From NCBI RefSeq assembly GCF_040712315.1, contig NC_134017.1, positions 7,408,001-7,472,000 of the forward strand: DNA of 64,000 nt, written 5' to 3'. Both the position numbers and the translations under genes were made by a program. How positions within the stretch are numbered: the first letter of the stretch is position 1; every line of letters starts with the position of its first letter. The stretch comes from Castanea sativa. Lineage: Eukaryota; Streptophyta; Magnoliopsida; Fagales; Fagaceae. Shown here piece after piece: positions 47,340 through 58,228 of this stretch. A model generated the notes under the pieces. The model had not been told where the DNA came from. It worked only from the letters and a program-made list of their open reading frames with translations, and searched no databases.

Positions 47340-48930
47340 GCAAAAGGGTGTGATCTGTGTGGCATAGTGGTAGTAATTACATGGTGATGGTGGGGGGTGG
47401 GGGGTGGGGGATCAGATTGGCTGTGTTATGCTTATTTGACTATGAAATTTTAGCCGGTTTTGGGGTTTTGCTCAATGTAGGATGTCGTGTCAGCTATTGG
47501 GAGAGTTTTGGATTGGTTTTGGAAATGCTGGGTGGTTGGCTGAGCTCTAAAATCTGTGATCTGTGTGATTAGTGGTAGTAATTACATGGTGGGGATCAGA
47601 TTGGCTGTGTTTGGCTTATTTAACTATGAAACGTTATCCAGTTTGAGGTTTTGAACTTTTGATCAATGTAGGACTTTGTGGCAGTTGGTAGGAGACTTTG
47701 GAATTGCTTTTGGACATGATGGGGGTTGTTTTTACTCCAAATTGTGTGATCTTTGTTGAATAGTTGTAGTATTTAAATGATGGAATCACGTTGGCTGTGT
47801 TAGGCATATTCGACAATGTTTGTGACATAAACTAAACTAAAGAGTTAAGTTTACAGGGCTATGAAATGTTAACCATTTTGGGCTTTGATTAATGTAGGAT
47901 TTTCTGGACTTCTTATTAGATTTTAGGTTTGGTTTTGCAAATGATGGGCTGTTGATTTAAGTCTCAATGCGTGATCTATGTTCAATAGCAGTAGTTACTA
48001 AGTGGAGGAGGATCACATTGGCCGTATTAGGTGTATTTGACTATGTTACCTAAAACCCAACCAAGAGATCAATTTATGTGGCCATGAAATGCTAGCCAAT
48101 TTAGGATTTGATTAATGTAGGATCTTGGGAGACTTGTTAGGAGGATTTGGGACTGGTTTTGGAAATGATGGGTGGTTGATTTAGGTCCAAACTGTGTGAC
48201 CTATGCTGATTAGTAGTGGAGTATTGGAATGGCTAGAATCACATTGGCTGCCTTAGGTGCAGTAATGCACAGAATTGGCTGCCTTAGGACTTTGGGGCAG
48301 TTGGTAGGAGACTTTGGAATTGGTTTTGGACATGATGGGGTTGTTTTGACTCCAAATTGTCTGATCTATGTTGAATAGTTGTAGTATTTAAATGATGAGA
48401 ATCATATTGGCTTTGTTAGGTATATTCGACAATGTTTGTGATGTAAACTCAACTAAAGAGTTAAGCTTACGGGGCTATGAAATGTTAGCCATTTTGGGCT
48501 TTGATTAATTTAGGATTTCCTGGAGTTCTTATTCGATTTTAGGTTTGGTTTTGACAATGATGGGCCATTGATTTAAGTCCCAATGTGTGATCAATGTTCA
48601 TTAGTAGTACTAATTAAATGGTGGTCCCAATGTGTGATCTATGTTCTATAGCAGTAGTTACTACATGGAGGAGGATCAGATTGGCAGAGTTAGGTGTATT
48701 TGACTATGTTACCTCAAACTCAACCAAGAGATCAATTTATGTGGCCATGAAATGCTAGCCATTTTAGGATTTGATTAATGTAGGATCTTGTGAGAATTGT
48801 TAGGAGGATTTGGGATTGGTTTTGGAAATGATGGGGGGTTGATTTAGGTCCTAACTGTGCGATCTATGCTGATTAGTTGTAGAGTATTGGAATGGCTAGA
48901 ATCACATTGGCTGCCTTAGGTGCAGTAATG
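47340..48930. repeat. ~200-240-bp tandem repeats in zeta-COP intron 1
   Basis: About eight diverged units, marked by GTGATCTATGTTGAATAG, GATCACATTGGCTGTGTTAG and GATTAATGTAGGATTT-like phrases. A longer ~610-bp duplication is superimposed: the phrase TTGGTAGGAGACTTTGGAAT occurs at about 47688 and 48299. Non-coding. Confidence 0.8.
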
Positions 48931-49184
48931 CACAAAGAACTGCATGCAGCAATATGCGAATCCCCAGCTTGGTACAGTTATAGAACCTCTAGAATTTGAG
49001 GGAATTATGGAGGGTGACTTGGTTGAGTGAGATTATATGGCATAAGCAATAGCATTGGGGTGGTTACATGGCCAGTTGTGCAGAAATTGACATAAATCAA
49101 TAGAATGATAATGTTGGAAACACAGCCAATGATACAGTAGTCTTAGTCACATATTTGTTCATGAAAGTGAATTGCTAGTGAGTT

Positions 49185-49287
49185 CTAGCTCAAATAGAAC
49201 TCCCTCCTCCCACAAGAATGGATGGAGGGTGAGTCTGTGGGTTCAAAAGCCATTAGATGTGTAACTTATCAATGGAAAAAAGTTGTA
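49185..49287 (+). mobile_element. Diverged SINE in zeta-COP intron 1
   Basis: It has GTTCTAGCTCAAATAGAACT, then GGATGGAGGGTGAGTCTGTG and GGTTCAAAAGCC, then TGTGTAACTTATCAATGG and an A-rich tail. This is the same arrangement as 59640-59752, with pol III A- and B-box-like motifs. Confidence 0.6.
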
Positions 49288-49420
49288 AAGGTTCATCAGA
49301 GTGATCTTAAAGTATTGGTCATGCAGACTTGAGTCTTGGTCGTGCTAGTAACATGCAATAGATTTTTTTTCCTTTTTTTTTTTTGGTTGAAAATTTAGAT
49401 ATGTCTATGGTTCAAACCTG

Positions 49421-49447
49421 TCCCCCCCACCCCCCCCCCCCCCCCCT
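49421..49447. repeat. Poly-C tract
   Basis: An almost pure C tract with one A, about 24 nt. Its length is prone to sequencing error. Confidence 0.9.
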
Positions 49448-50394
49448 CCATATTGATGTAGCAAAAAAAAAATATATGTTCTGCATTTTTTTTACTGTTA
49501 CGTTTTAAACATGTCTTTTTTAGTGTAAAGGGATTTGTTACTCCATTAATCCAGTTATTTTAAAAAAAAAAATAGGAATCATGCCCTACGGTGAAGAACA
49601 TTCTTCTTCTAGACTCTGAAGGGAAGCGTGTAGCAGTCAAGTATTACTCAGATGATTGGCCAACAAATAGTGCAAAGTTAGCTTTTGAAAAATTTGTTTT
49701 TACCAAGACTCTGAAGTCTAATGCTCGGGTTGAAGGTATGCTGTGATAACTCAACTTTAAATAGTACAGTTGTTCTAGTCCAAATATTATCAGCCAATTA
49801 ATTATATATATGGGTATGCAAACTTTCTCATCTATTTTTTTGCCTTCTCAGCTAGTTGTTTGCAATTCAATTGCATTAAAAACTATTTTCTTCTGCTAAA
49901 TTAGAATGCAGTTTTAATATTTAAACCAAATCAGAAAGCTTCCCCTCGATGCCTGCCATTCTGAGCTTTTCTTTCTTTGACTAAAACATTTTACTTATCA
50001 AAAAAAAAAAAATCAGAAAGCTTCCTCTCATGTATTTCAGAAATAATGGTGTGTTACATCTGTGGATAACTAGAACCTGTGTGCATGGCTTGCAATTCTA
50101 TGCATATAAATTCATGCGCGCCATGCTATATTGATCGGGAAAAATGTCACACACCCCCTGAACTTTGAAGTAGTGGCCAAGACACCCCTTGAACTTTTTT
50201 ATTGGCCAATTTACTCCATAAACTTTTCATACCTACCAAATCAGTATCTCCAATTAGTATGCTATCAAAACTAACGGAATAGTCACATGAGACGCACATG
50301 AGCTTTAAAAATACAAACTCAAACCCCTTAATTTAAAACTCAATGGATTAATGGAAAGAACAAAGAAAAGAAGCAAGGTCAGATTGGATAGAGG

Positions 50395-51434
50395 CTAGGT
50401 TGCACCAACACGGCATTTTTGGCGACGTGTTGGTGTCCAACATGTGTCGGACACCGGAACTGGTATGATTCCCCGGACTCTGGTGTCCGAGCAGTGTTTG
50501 TTTGTTTTTTTTGTTTTTTTTTTTCTCCGACACGGCGCTGACGCGGCTCTGACATGTCCGACATGCCAGCAGTGAAAAAAAAAAATCACAAATTTTGACA
50601 GATGGACTTACCAATACCGTTGATTTCATGATATACCCTAAAAAAAAAGTCTGAAAACTGAAACCCACATCTTAAACTCTCACTTCTTAACCCACCCACC
50701 TTCCCTCTGACCTCTGCCCACTGTGCCGCTGCCCTCTGTCCCTCACCGGAGCTAGATCGGGCCAATCGGCGAGCTTCATAGACGTCGAAGCCATCCTTGT
50801 CCTTTCCGATCTCTCTCTCTCTCGGCGTGGACAACTCAAGTCTGACTCTTTAAGCTTCTCTCTGTTTTTTTTTTTTTTTTTTTTTTTTGCTCTTTCAGAT
50901 ATTTGTTTGGCCATTTGGTTGGGTGAATGGGACAGGTTACTTATTTAAGTTATAACACGTTTTTTTTTTTTAATCCCACTCTCACGGTCACTGTTTGAGA
51001 GTGGGATATAATATAATGTTGTTACATTATGTGCCATATAATATAATGTTGTTAGTTGTTACTGCTATAGTTTTATTTATTTATTAAAGTTAAATTACTT
51101 AAATATTGTGGGTGATTTACTTAAATATTGTAAGTTTAAAGCTTGGTTTCCTTTTATGTTTCTAGTTTGATGTTGAATGTAGCCTATTTAAACTTTTGGT
51201 TTGTACTCTGAACATTTTATTTGTATTGTTGTATTACTTTGGGTGTTAATTTACTTATTTGTAGTTCTTACATAATTTAAATTTTAGATATAAACGTATT
51301 TTATGTCTAAAAATATTTAAAAATATGCCTAAATATAAAATTTAATTAATTATTTAATTGCCGTGTCCATGTCGTGTCGTGTCTTGGTTTTTTAAAAATT
51401 GCCGTATCGCCGTGTCCGTGTCCATGCATCATAG
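50395..51434 (+). mobile_element. Non-autonomous hAT element, copy 3, in zeta-COP intron 2
   Basis: The 1,040-bp element starts CTAGGTTGCACCAACACGG and ends GTCCATGCATCATAG, with the perfect 8-bp target duplication GATAGAGG at 50387-50394 and 51435-51442. Same family as 4624-5478, with about 185 bp of extra internal sequence. No transposase. It lies sense to the host gene. Confidence 0.9.
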
Positions 51435-51442
51435 GATAGAGG

Positions 51443-52437
51443 ATGGCTTCTCTAATATCTCTTCAAGGCTCAAGAAACTCCATTATCGCTTCCCACTTGA
51501 GACCTCAAATAGCATAACTTTCAACTCAGCTGTCTCAACCCCACATTTTCCAAACCTCTATGCACCTACGCACTACCCAATACCCATGACTCAGAGACCT
51601 ATTGCCGCTACGGTAGTGGTGTCTCTCACTGCCAAAGCACCAACACTTAGTACAAATCCCACCCTGAACCTTTTTCAGTCACGAGTAACAGGAAGCAGAA
51701 CCACTCCAATGTGCAAAAGATGAACAGTAATTAGCTTAACAATGAAAATGAGAGTGACCCATTATGCAGTGACCCACCAAATGTTGATTTGATGGGTTTG
51801 TGTGAGGAGGCAAGGTTGAACAAGTTGTGGAGTGGTTTTGCCTGTGTGTTGAGTGGTTGTGTTCAGTGTGGCTGGAGGAGTTGATTTCCCGCTTGGGCTG
51901 ACAGCAGTTTTCTATCCTTGAACATATCCAATTTCCAAGGGCATTGGAGTGTATTGCTTGCACTACATTCTGTATAGTTGTGTAATAACAAAAGTTAGCC
52001 TTAGTGTATTTTTTTTTTAATGGTAAAAGTTGTGTGCTAACAACAGTTAGCCAAAACCTTTAACCACCACTTTAAAAGTATAATAATACCGGTTTTGGTA
52101 TTTTAGTTGATCTTCTTACTGGTGTCAAAAGGATTGGTAAAGTAATGATTACATATCTGCATATTTTAGCCCCATGGCTTGAAGCCACAAATGCATATTC
52201 TTGTGAACGTTAAGCTAAAAGTGACAAGCATGTGCTTTAGTTCAAATTGCCATACTCTGTCGCATCTTTCATTTATTCTAATTGACCAGGAAAATTTTTA
52301 GCTGGGACTCAACAAAAACACAAAATATTAGTATTGCCACAGGTGATAGGACCCTATAAAGGTTGATGAAGCCTCGTAAATATGGTACACCGCCTGAGAC
52401 TTGAATTATTGATACATTGCTGTATTACAGTCTGCAG
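51443..52437. other. Remainder of zeta-COP intron 2
   Basis: A serine/proline-rich open stretch at about 51434-51723 has no recognisable domain. It was contiguous with the sequence left of the hAT element before insertion. I do not assign a function. Confidence 0.4.
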
Positions 52438-52764
52438 CTGAGATAGCTATGTTTGAGAACAACATTGTTATCTACAAGTTCTTCCAGGACCTGCACTTCT
52501 TTGTGACTAGAGGTGATGATGAAAACGAACTCATCTTAGCTACAGTTGTTCAGGGATTCTTTGATGCAGTTGCCCTTCTGTTGAGGTATTGTTTGTCATA
52601 ATTAACCTTTGTTTCTTGATTTCTGATAAAGAGATTTATTAGTTTGTGCTTCTGTTTTATGCGTTCTTCTATTTCACTTGCTGTTGGAATACTGTTGATA
52701 AAAGGGAGGCACTCGAAAACTTGGATCTCATTCTTTTATGTCTTGATGAGATTGTTGATGGGGG

Positions 52765-53715
52765 GTATGTAACATGCTTCCTAAATTCACAAACCCTGCA
52801 TATTTGCACTCTATCAAATATTTCCATGTTCCTTTTTCCACGCTTCCAATAATGAATGTGGGATCAGTTTGATAGATCATAATGGATAAGAAGAACATAA
52901 AGGAAAAAGAATTTTGTTCTACTATGGAGAATTATCAATCTTCCTTCTCTATTGGAGGATTTTTTTTTTTTCTTTTCCCATGAAGCATCAATAAGTGTTG
53001 TCTAGTTTACTGCAGTGCTTCTATGGTGAAGGAATGTATTATTTATTAAGAACATATATCTATTTTTTGAAGATAATATGTACCCTCTAAAAATTAAACA
53101 ATTTTTATAATTATTTTTCATCTTTCTATTTCTACTAATATATCATTCTATTATTTTGGGTGTATTTGATTGATATTATTCTTTTATAAGGTGGTCCATA
53201 TTCTTCGAAATTATATTACAGTATGCTTCTTTTTTTTTTTTTTGCTACAACTAAACTTTCGAAGTTTCAAATAAACTATTCAAATTCTTCATTCTCATAA
53301 AGGGGATTATTATGATAGTCAAAACTCATAACAAACTTATATTAAATATGTATAATTTATTTTCTAAATTTTATTGTAGATAATTTGTTCACTCTCAAAA
53401 TTTAACAATTTCAAAAAGTAATTTTCATAACTCTATTTTACAAATATATAATTTTATCACTTTTGATGTTTTTGATTGATATTTTTATTTTTTGAAATGA
53501 TTCATATTCTTCTAACTATTTTTATTATGCATTATATTTTCTTAATTTCTTTTGGTACAACTAAAATTTTTAAGTTTCAAATTTATTATTCAAATTCTCA
53601 TTCTCTTAAGGAGATTATTATGCTAATTAAAATTTTTCATATAATTACAATTGATAATACTCAAATAATTGATAGTACTCTCCACTTAAATTTGTATATT
53701 CTCATTCTTTAGTAA
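52765..53715. other. AT-rich sequence replacing the zeta-COP 3' end
   Basis: I searched by eye for the last zeta-COP exon (ETDANVIAGKV) and found nothing. Very AT-rich with poly-T tracts near 52963 and 53230. Confidence 0.5.
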
Positions 53716-54135
53716 GTACACTAAATAGGACCGAAGTGAACTAAAATAGACTAAATGGACCGAAGTAGACTGAAATGGACAGAATGGACCAAATTAAACC
53801 GAATAGATTGAACTGGACTGATGTGGACCAAATGGACGAAATGGACCGAATGGGACGAAAATGGAATCAATGGATCAAATTGGGCTGAACTGATCAAAGT
53901 AAACCGAATTGGACCGGAAATACCGAATTGGAAGTATTGGACTAAAGTAACCAAAATGGACCGAATACGCTAAAATGGACCGCAGTAGACAGAATTGGAC
54001 CAAACAGAACCGAATGGACTGAAATGGACCAAAATAGGCCAAAGTGAACCAAATGGACTAAAGTAAACTGAATGGACCTAATTGGACCAAAATAGACCGA
54101 ACTTGATAGAATAGACCAAAGTGGATAGAATGTCA
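53716..54135. repeat. ~10-bp minisatellite (ATGGACCGAA-type)
   Basis: About 40 degenerate copies of a unit like AATGGACCGA/AAGTGGACTGA over 420 bp. Open frames on the minus strand here are repeat artefacts. Confidence 0.88.
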
Positions 54136-54829
54136 ATCTATAATTAACATAGTCAAGATTGTATTTTGATAAAAATACAAATTCAAATTAAAAAAATGAG
54201 CGCTCTAGCTTGGGCTTATTGGCTTGCTAAATGGACTAAACCTCACCAAAAAACTTATTTTATATAAATGTTATATTTTTTATGAACCATGTTATTTTGA
54301 TTTGGGTTGAAGAGTATGCACTTCTTTTAAAGTTGAAGGGTCAAGACACAATTATTAAATAGGCTGGGTTCGGATTGAGCTATTTAACTGAATACCACTA
54401 CTTTGACACGACATGCTAACCTGAAGTAACACCCCATATGAAACAATAAAAGCATTAACATTCAAATTGGCTAAGTGTTTGTCATGTAAACGGACTAGGG
54501 GAGTTGCTCCTCGTATTGGATGTTTTCAAAGAAACCCAGCACAGCTTCAATTCCAGGCGCTTAAACAAGTCAATCTATCACCTATGACCATGTCGGGATA
54601 CTTTTCTATCAAAACTCCTTCCTTCGCCAAGATCCAGTCCTAAAATCCATCTATCACCTAGGCTTGCATGTATGGGACTTCCTAACCCAATGGTACATGT
54701 TTCAACTAGTGACTAGATTGAAAAAATAACATATCAATATGTGATATTTGCACTTGTCAAACAAAGCAAATCATGAAAGGTAAATTCACAAATAAAGCAC
54801 AAGATTGCTCCATGTTTTAAAGGTATACC
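54136..54829. other. Intergenic sequence, no gene seen
   Basis: No supported gene. The more GC-rich stretch at 54440-54700 reads RGVAPRIGCFQRNPAQLQFQ in one frame before stops; I do not recognise it. Confidence 0.35.
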
Positions 54830-54836
54830 ACAAGAT

Positions 54837-55060
54837 GGAGAAATCATTAGGTCCACCGGTGGATTGCTGACGTGATCTTCCCTAACCTCCCAACCAATAA
54901 AATGTCATTATTTATGCAAATGTAACATTACTTGGTAATTTTTATTTTTTATTCCTTATGTTGATTAGAAAGCTCACTCACAGGTTTGCATAAATGACAT
55001 TATCTCATTAGTTGGGAGGATCACACCAGCAGTCTCCCTGGTGGACCTAATAATTTCTCC
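54837..55060. mobile_element. 224-bp MITE with ~90-bp inverted repeats
   Basis: The ends GGAGAAATCATTAGGTCCAC and GTGGACCTAATAATTTCTCC are inverted copies, and the arms extend about 90 bp. ACAAGAT flanks both sides (54830-54836 and 55061-55067). Depending on where the end is drawn the duplication is 7 to 9 bp, so hAT or Mutator origin is possible. Confidence 0.8.
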
Positions 55061-55224
55061 ACAAGATGGCGTGTATAATTTACTCTCCATAAACAAAAAT
55101 GAACTGTATCCTTGAATGGTAAAGAAATGATCATTTTAAATTTTTTTTTTGAGAAATAAGAAATGATAATTTAAATTGATTCTATGAGATTGGTAAATAA
55201 AAACAAAAAAAAGGTGGAGCTAGT

Positions 55225-56100
55225 ATATTTCTCAGCCTAATAGCTAGTTTATTTAACCGAATAGGAGAAAAAATAACCATGTCACATTTTGAATGTTCAT
55301 TTGACCAGATCATTTGACTTTTAATTTTTAAGGGACTGGAATATAAAAAAGGTGGATTTAATATATCTTTCAAGCTAATAAATTATTTATCACTCAAATA
55401 TGCAAAAGTGACCATGTCATAAACTTTTGAGTTTACTCAGTTGACAACATTATTACTCATGTTCGCGATTATAGTGTATTGACCAAAAATTTTATTTTTC
55501 TTCAAGTGATTAGCACTATATAGATAAATAGTTCTTACACATCCTACACAGGAATCATAATTTGTTTCATTTTGTTCATGAATATTTTATGATAAAATCA
55601 GAATGAAATAAGATCAAGAAGTTTTCTTTTGTAAACAGTGCATGAACCAGTGTCACCAAATTGCAATATAGTGATGTGAGTATTAGCAGCATGACTATCT
55701 AGGCATCAAGCTTAACTTCAATTCAAATAACGCCATGTCAAAATTATAAGAATTCATGTCAAGCCCACCTCTTTGATATTCAATAAGTAAATCCTCCAAT
55801 GGAATTAAAGCCTACAACATGAGGTGAGAAATTATGCTACGCATTGTATTTGAAAAAAAGAAAAGGGTACTCTACACCACCTATTTGATGCATTATGTAT
55901 ATGAGAAACAATTTCTACTGTCATAGACTGAAGTTAAAGACAATCTATATTTGTGAAATAAAATCCAAATGACTATCACATTAGCTACGAATTAAATCAT
56001 ACATTCAAAGTAGGTAACTGCTACGCTAACATGAACCAACCAATATTAAGGACATAATACTTGAAATAATACCTTTTAGGTAGATAATGATGCCTTTCAC
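55225..56100. other. Duplicated non-coding segment (paralogue of 21150-22670)
   Basis: It aligns with block A and lacks the LINE found there. No gene. Confidence 0.7.
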
Positions 56101-56104
56101 TTGC

Positions 56105-56316
56105 AAAAGCAGACTCTTGCCTTTCTAGACAACCAATTCATCTGTACCACTATAGTCACATACATCCGATCTTTAATGTCATCAGCAAATCTGAAAAAGC
56201 ATGCCTCCAAGTCCTATTGAAGAAGAAAGCTCCACAAATTGCCCAAAAACCAGTTGTGAATCCAACTCCCATACCTAAATAGAAGCTGGAATTTTTAGAG
56301 TCATCTTCAGCACTGC
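56105..56316 (-). pseudogene. Detached RLP C-terminal fragment, block B (frameshifted)
   Basis: It reads GSAEDDSKNSSFYLGMGVGF, the TM segment and FNRTWRHAF. A 1-nt deletion in a T run near 56195 then shifts the frame to SDLLMTLKIGCM and a stop. Homology starts at 56316 right after ATGCTAG, exactly as in the block A copy (22891). The upstream DNA is intron-like sequence of the SETD9-like gene. Confidence 0.75.
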
Positions 56317-56319
56317 CTA

Positions 56320-57280
56320 GCATAAAATCAATTTAAGTATGCCCAAGAAATAGTTTTCCTTGAATATGCCTTCCATAAAATCAACTTGAGTATCCCCAAG
56401 AAACCTTCCCCTCCCCTCCCCTCTCCTCCCCCACCCTTGAAGGCGACCATCCCATTTCCCACACTTTGCTGCCCAATTGTAGATTTCTTTTGCCAATACT
56501 TCAATTCAAAAGTGATTGGATGTTAACATTAACTATACTTGAATAACTTTAAACTCTTTAAAATAAAACACTCACTGGACCAAGCTATCTGTTTCAATTT
56601 CATTTGTTGAGGTACCTGCATTAAAAGCACAGGATGAATAAAGTCTTTCATGGACCAAAAGGAAAGGTTTTTGTCAACAATTACCCTGAGGGTACAAGGC
56701 ATTGCTTGACCATGTCATGAAAATTCTAAACATCTTGGCCAAACATGGCATTGCTTGACCATGTTAATAGTGGCATGTGTAAAAACAGTTGATTGTTAGA
56801 CAATTTGACGAAAGTTAACCATGAAACAATAACTGATAAAATACAAGCAGTTCAAGTATTATTAAAGCCAGCAAGGCCAATAAGAAAAAATCAAATGAAA
56901 CAGTCAGAATCAGACAACTGAAATGTCAAGAAAAATGAAGAAGATAGAGGTGATGCATAATCGTACATATCAAACTATTTCTGAACTTTTTGGTTTTACG
57001 CACCAAGCGCTGCAGTCAAGGCACAGAAATGTTACCACCAAAGGAAACCTATGGTCTTTCTCAATTGCAGGACAAGCAACTCAGCAGATGATAACGATAC
57101 AGATTTCATGCTTCAGATGTTTCCCTATAATACCAAAGTTATCCAAACTCAAAATGTGTATGTGTGTGTGAGAGTATACACACAAGTACATTAGACAAAT
57201 CTGATTGTCTAGCAGTCAAATCTGGGTACAGAATCACTTTGAATTTGATTCCAGTACACAGAATATGATATGGGGTACTG
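56320..57280. other. Intron-like or intergenic sequence
   Basis: Resembles parts of 22900-23100 and 24300-24480 in block A. No gene seen. Includes a CCCCTCCC-type pyrimidine tract near 56408. Confidence 0.4.
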
Positions 57281-57289
57281 CTTATATGC

Positions 57290-57378
57290 TCAGATGTAAC
57301 GAGTTCCGTAACGATCAAACATACTTGACGTCTGTGTATAGCGGAACTGGTACTGAGGTTGAAGCCCTCTCATCCAAC
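57290..57378 (-). other. Possible terminal exon of unknown gene
   Basis: After CACGTCAGAG an open segment reads WMRGLQPQYQFRYTQTSSMF then DRYGTRYI and a TGA stop. The composition looks protein-like rather than random, and its phase (two leading bases) would fit the donor of exon 3 at 60326. The block A counterpart is broken. I do not recognise the family. Confidence 0.3.
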
Positions 57379-57459
57379 CTCTGACGTGGCAAGGGTTTTT
57401 TTATTGCAGTATCGGGAAATATAGTCAGCAATAGACAAAAGTTTGAGACATTATTCATA

Positions 57460-58228
57460 TATTAAAAACAGTATCCATTAGCTCTTGCCACATAAGGAGA
57501 TTGAACAGGAGGACTTAAGTGGCTTTTGTACTTTGAGAGATATCGACCCTTTTTTTTCCCTACCTGGATTTTACTAGTAATTTTTCTTTTATCATCTAAC
57601 ACATATCCAGGCATTTGTAAGCCAGCAACACAGCATCCAAATATTAAAATGAGAGTTGAACATGACCTAGCAATTTATTGAAAAAAATGAATCTTGAATG
57701 CTAAATGTTTTACCTCCCATCCAACAATTTCCAATCAAGGCCCTGAAGAATATCTAACAAAACTGAGAACTTAATACAAACTCTATTAATCAACGCAAAT
57801 AATGTTACGTTCTTGATGCTGCCATGGAAGATTAAGTTGTTATCACTTCACAAGTTCGACTATTCAAGATTTATTTTATGAGGCCATGTGCCAAGTCCAA
57901 TCAAAGTAAAAGTGGGGTTTTAAATGTCTAGTTATATGTGTCCTAAGATTGAAACAGTTTTTATTTGGGTTTTTATTCAACAAGTTCTGGTCAATTTTGT
58001 AATTAGGGGTAGAAGTGAATTTAGGGTTTTTTATTTTATTTTATTATCTAGAATTTTCTAGGAGATCATAACTATCTTAAATTTTATTTTCTTTGAGTCC
58101 AAGTTAGTCTTTTACATGTTGGCCTTATTGTTTATTTTCTCCCTCCTTGTTCTCTCCTTTCTTCTTCTCTTTCTTATGGTACTGTTCATACTCATAGAGG
58201 CCATACCATATATTTCTCTCTTTTCCTT
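57460..58228. other. Intergenic sequence, no gene seen
   Basis: Partly duplicated in block A up to about 57740 (compare 24830-25130). The rest is AT-rich and unassigned. Confidence 0.4.

Larger units (their letters stand above)
46882..52764 (+). pseudogene. Coatomer subunit zeta (zeta-COP) gene, 3'-truncated
   Basis: Zeta-COP is the small adaptor-like subunit of the COPI coat, which carries Golgi-to-ER vesicles. Exon 1 46882-46890 (MAR, donor GTAAGT); exon 2 49576-49735 ([18 protein letters not shown], then KYYSDDWP and [11 protein letters not shown]); exon 3 52438-52585 ([20 protein letters not shown], then [20 protein letters not shown]); exon 4 52687-52764 ([20 protein letters not shown]). 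Phases agree throughout. Exon 4 lacks a proper acceptor: TG stands at 52685-52686 where AG is needed. The final exon or exons (expected ETDAN..IAGKV onward) are not found before the duplicated sequence resumes at 55225. It is therefore probably a truncated copy, though exons 1-3 are perfectly open. Block A keeps only exon 1. Confidence 0.85.

Noticed and set aside
51736..51963. His/Thr-rich minus-strand frame in zeta-COP intron 2
   Set aside because: Compositional artefact of GT-rich sequence. No homology recognised.
53751..54136. Minus-strand frames rich in His, Phe and Ser (e.g. VHFVHLVHISPVQS)
   Set aside because: These are products of the ~10-bp minisatellite read backwards.
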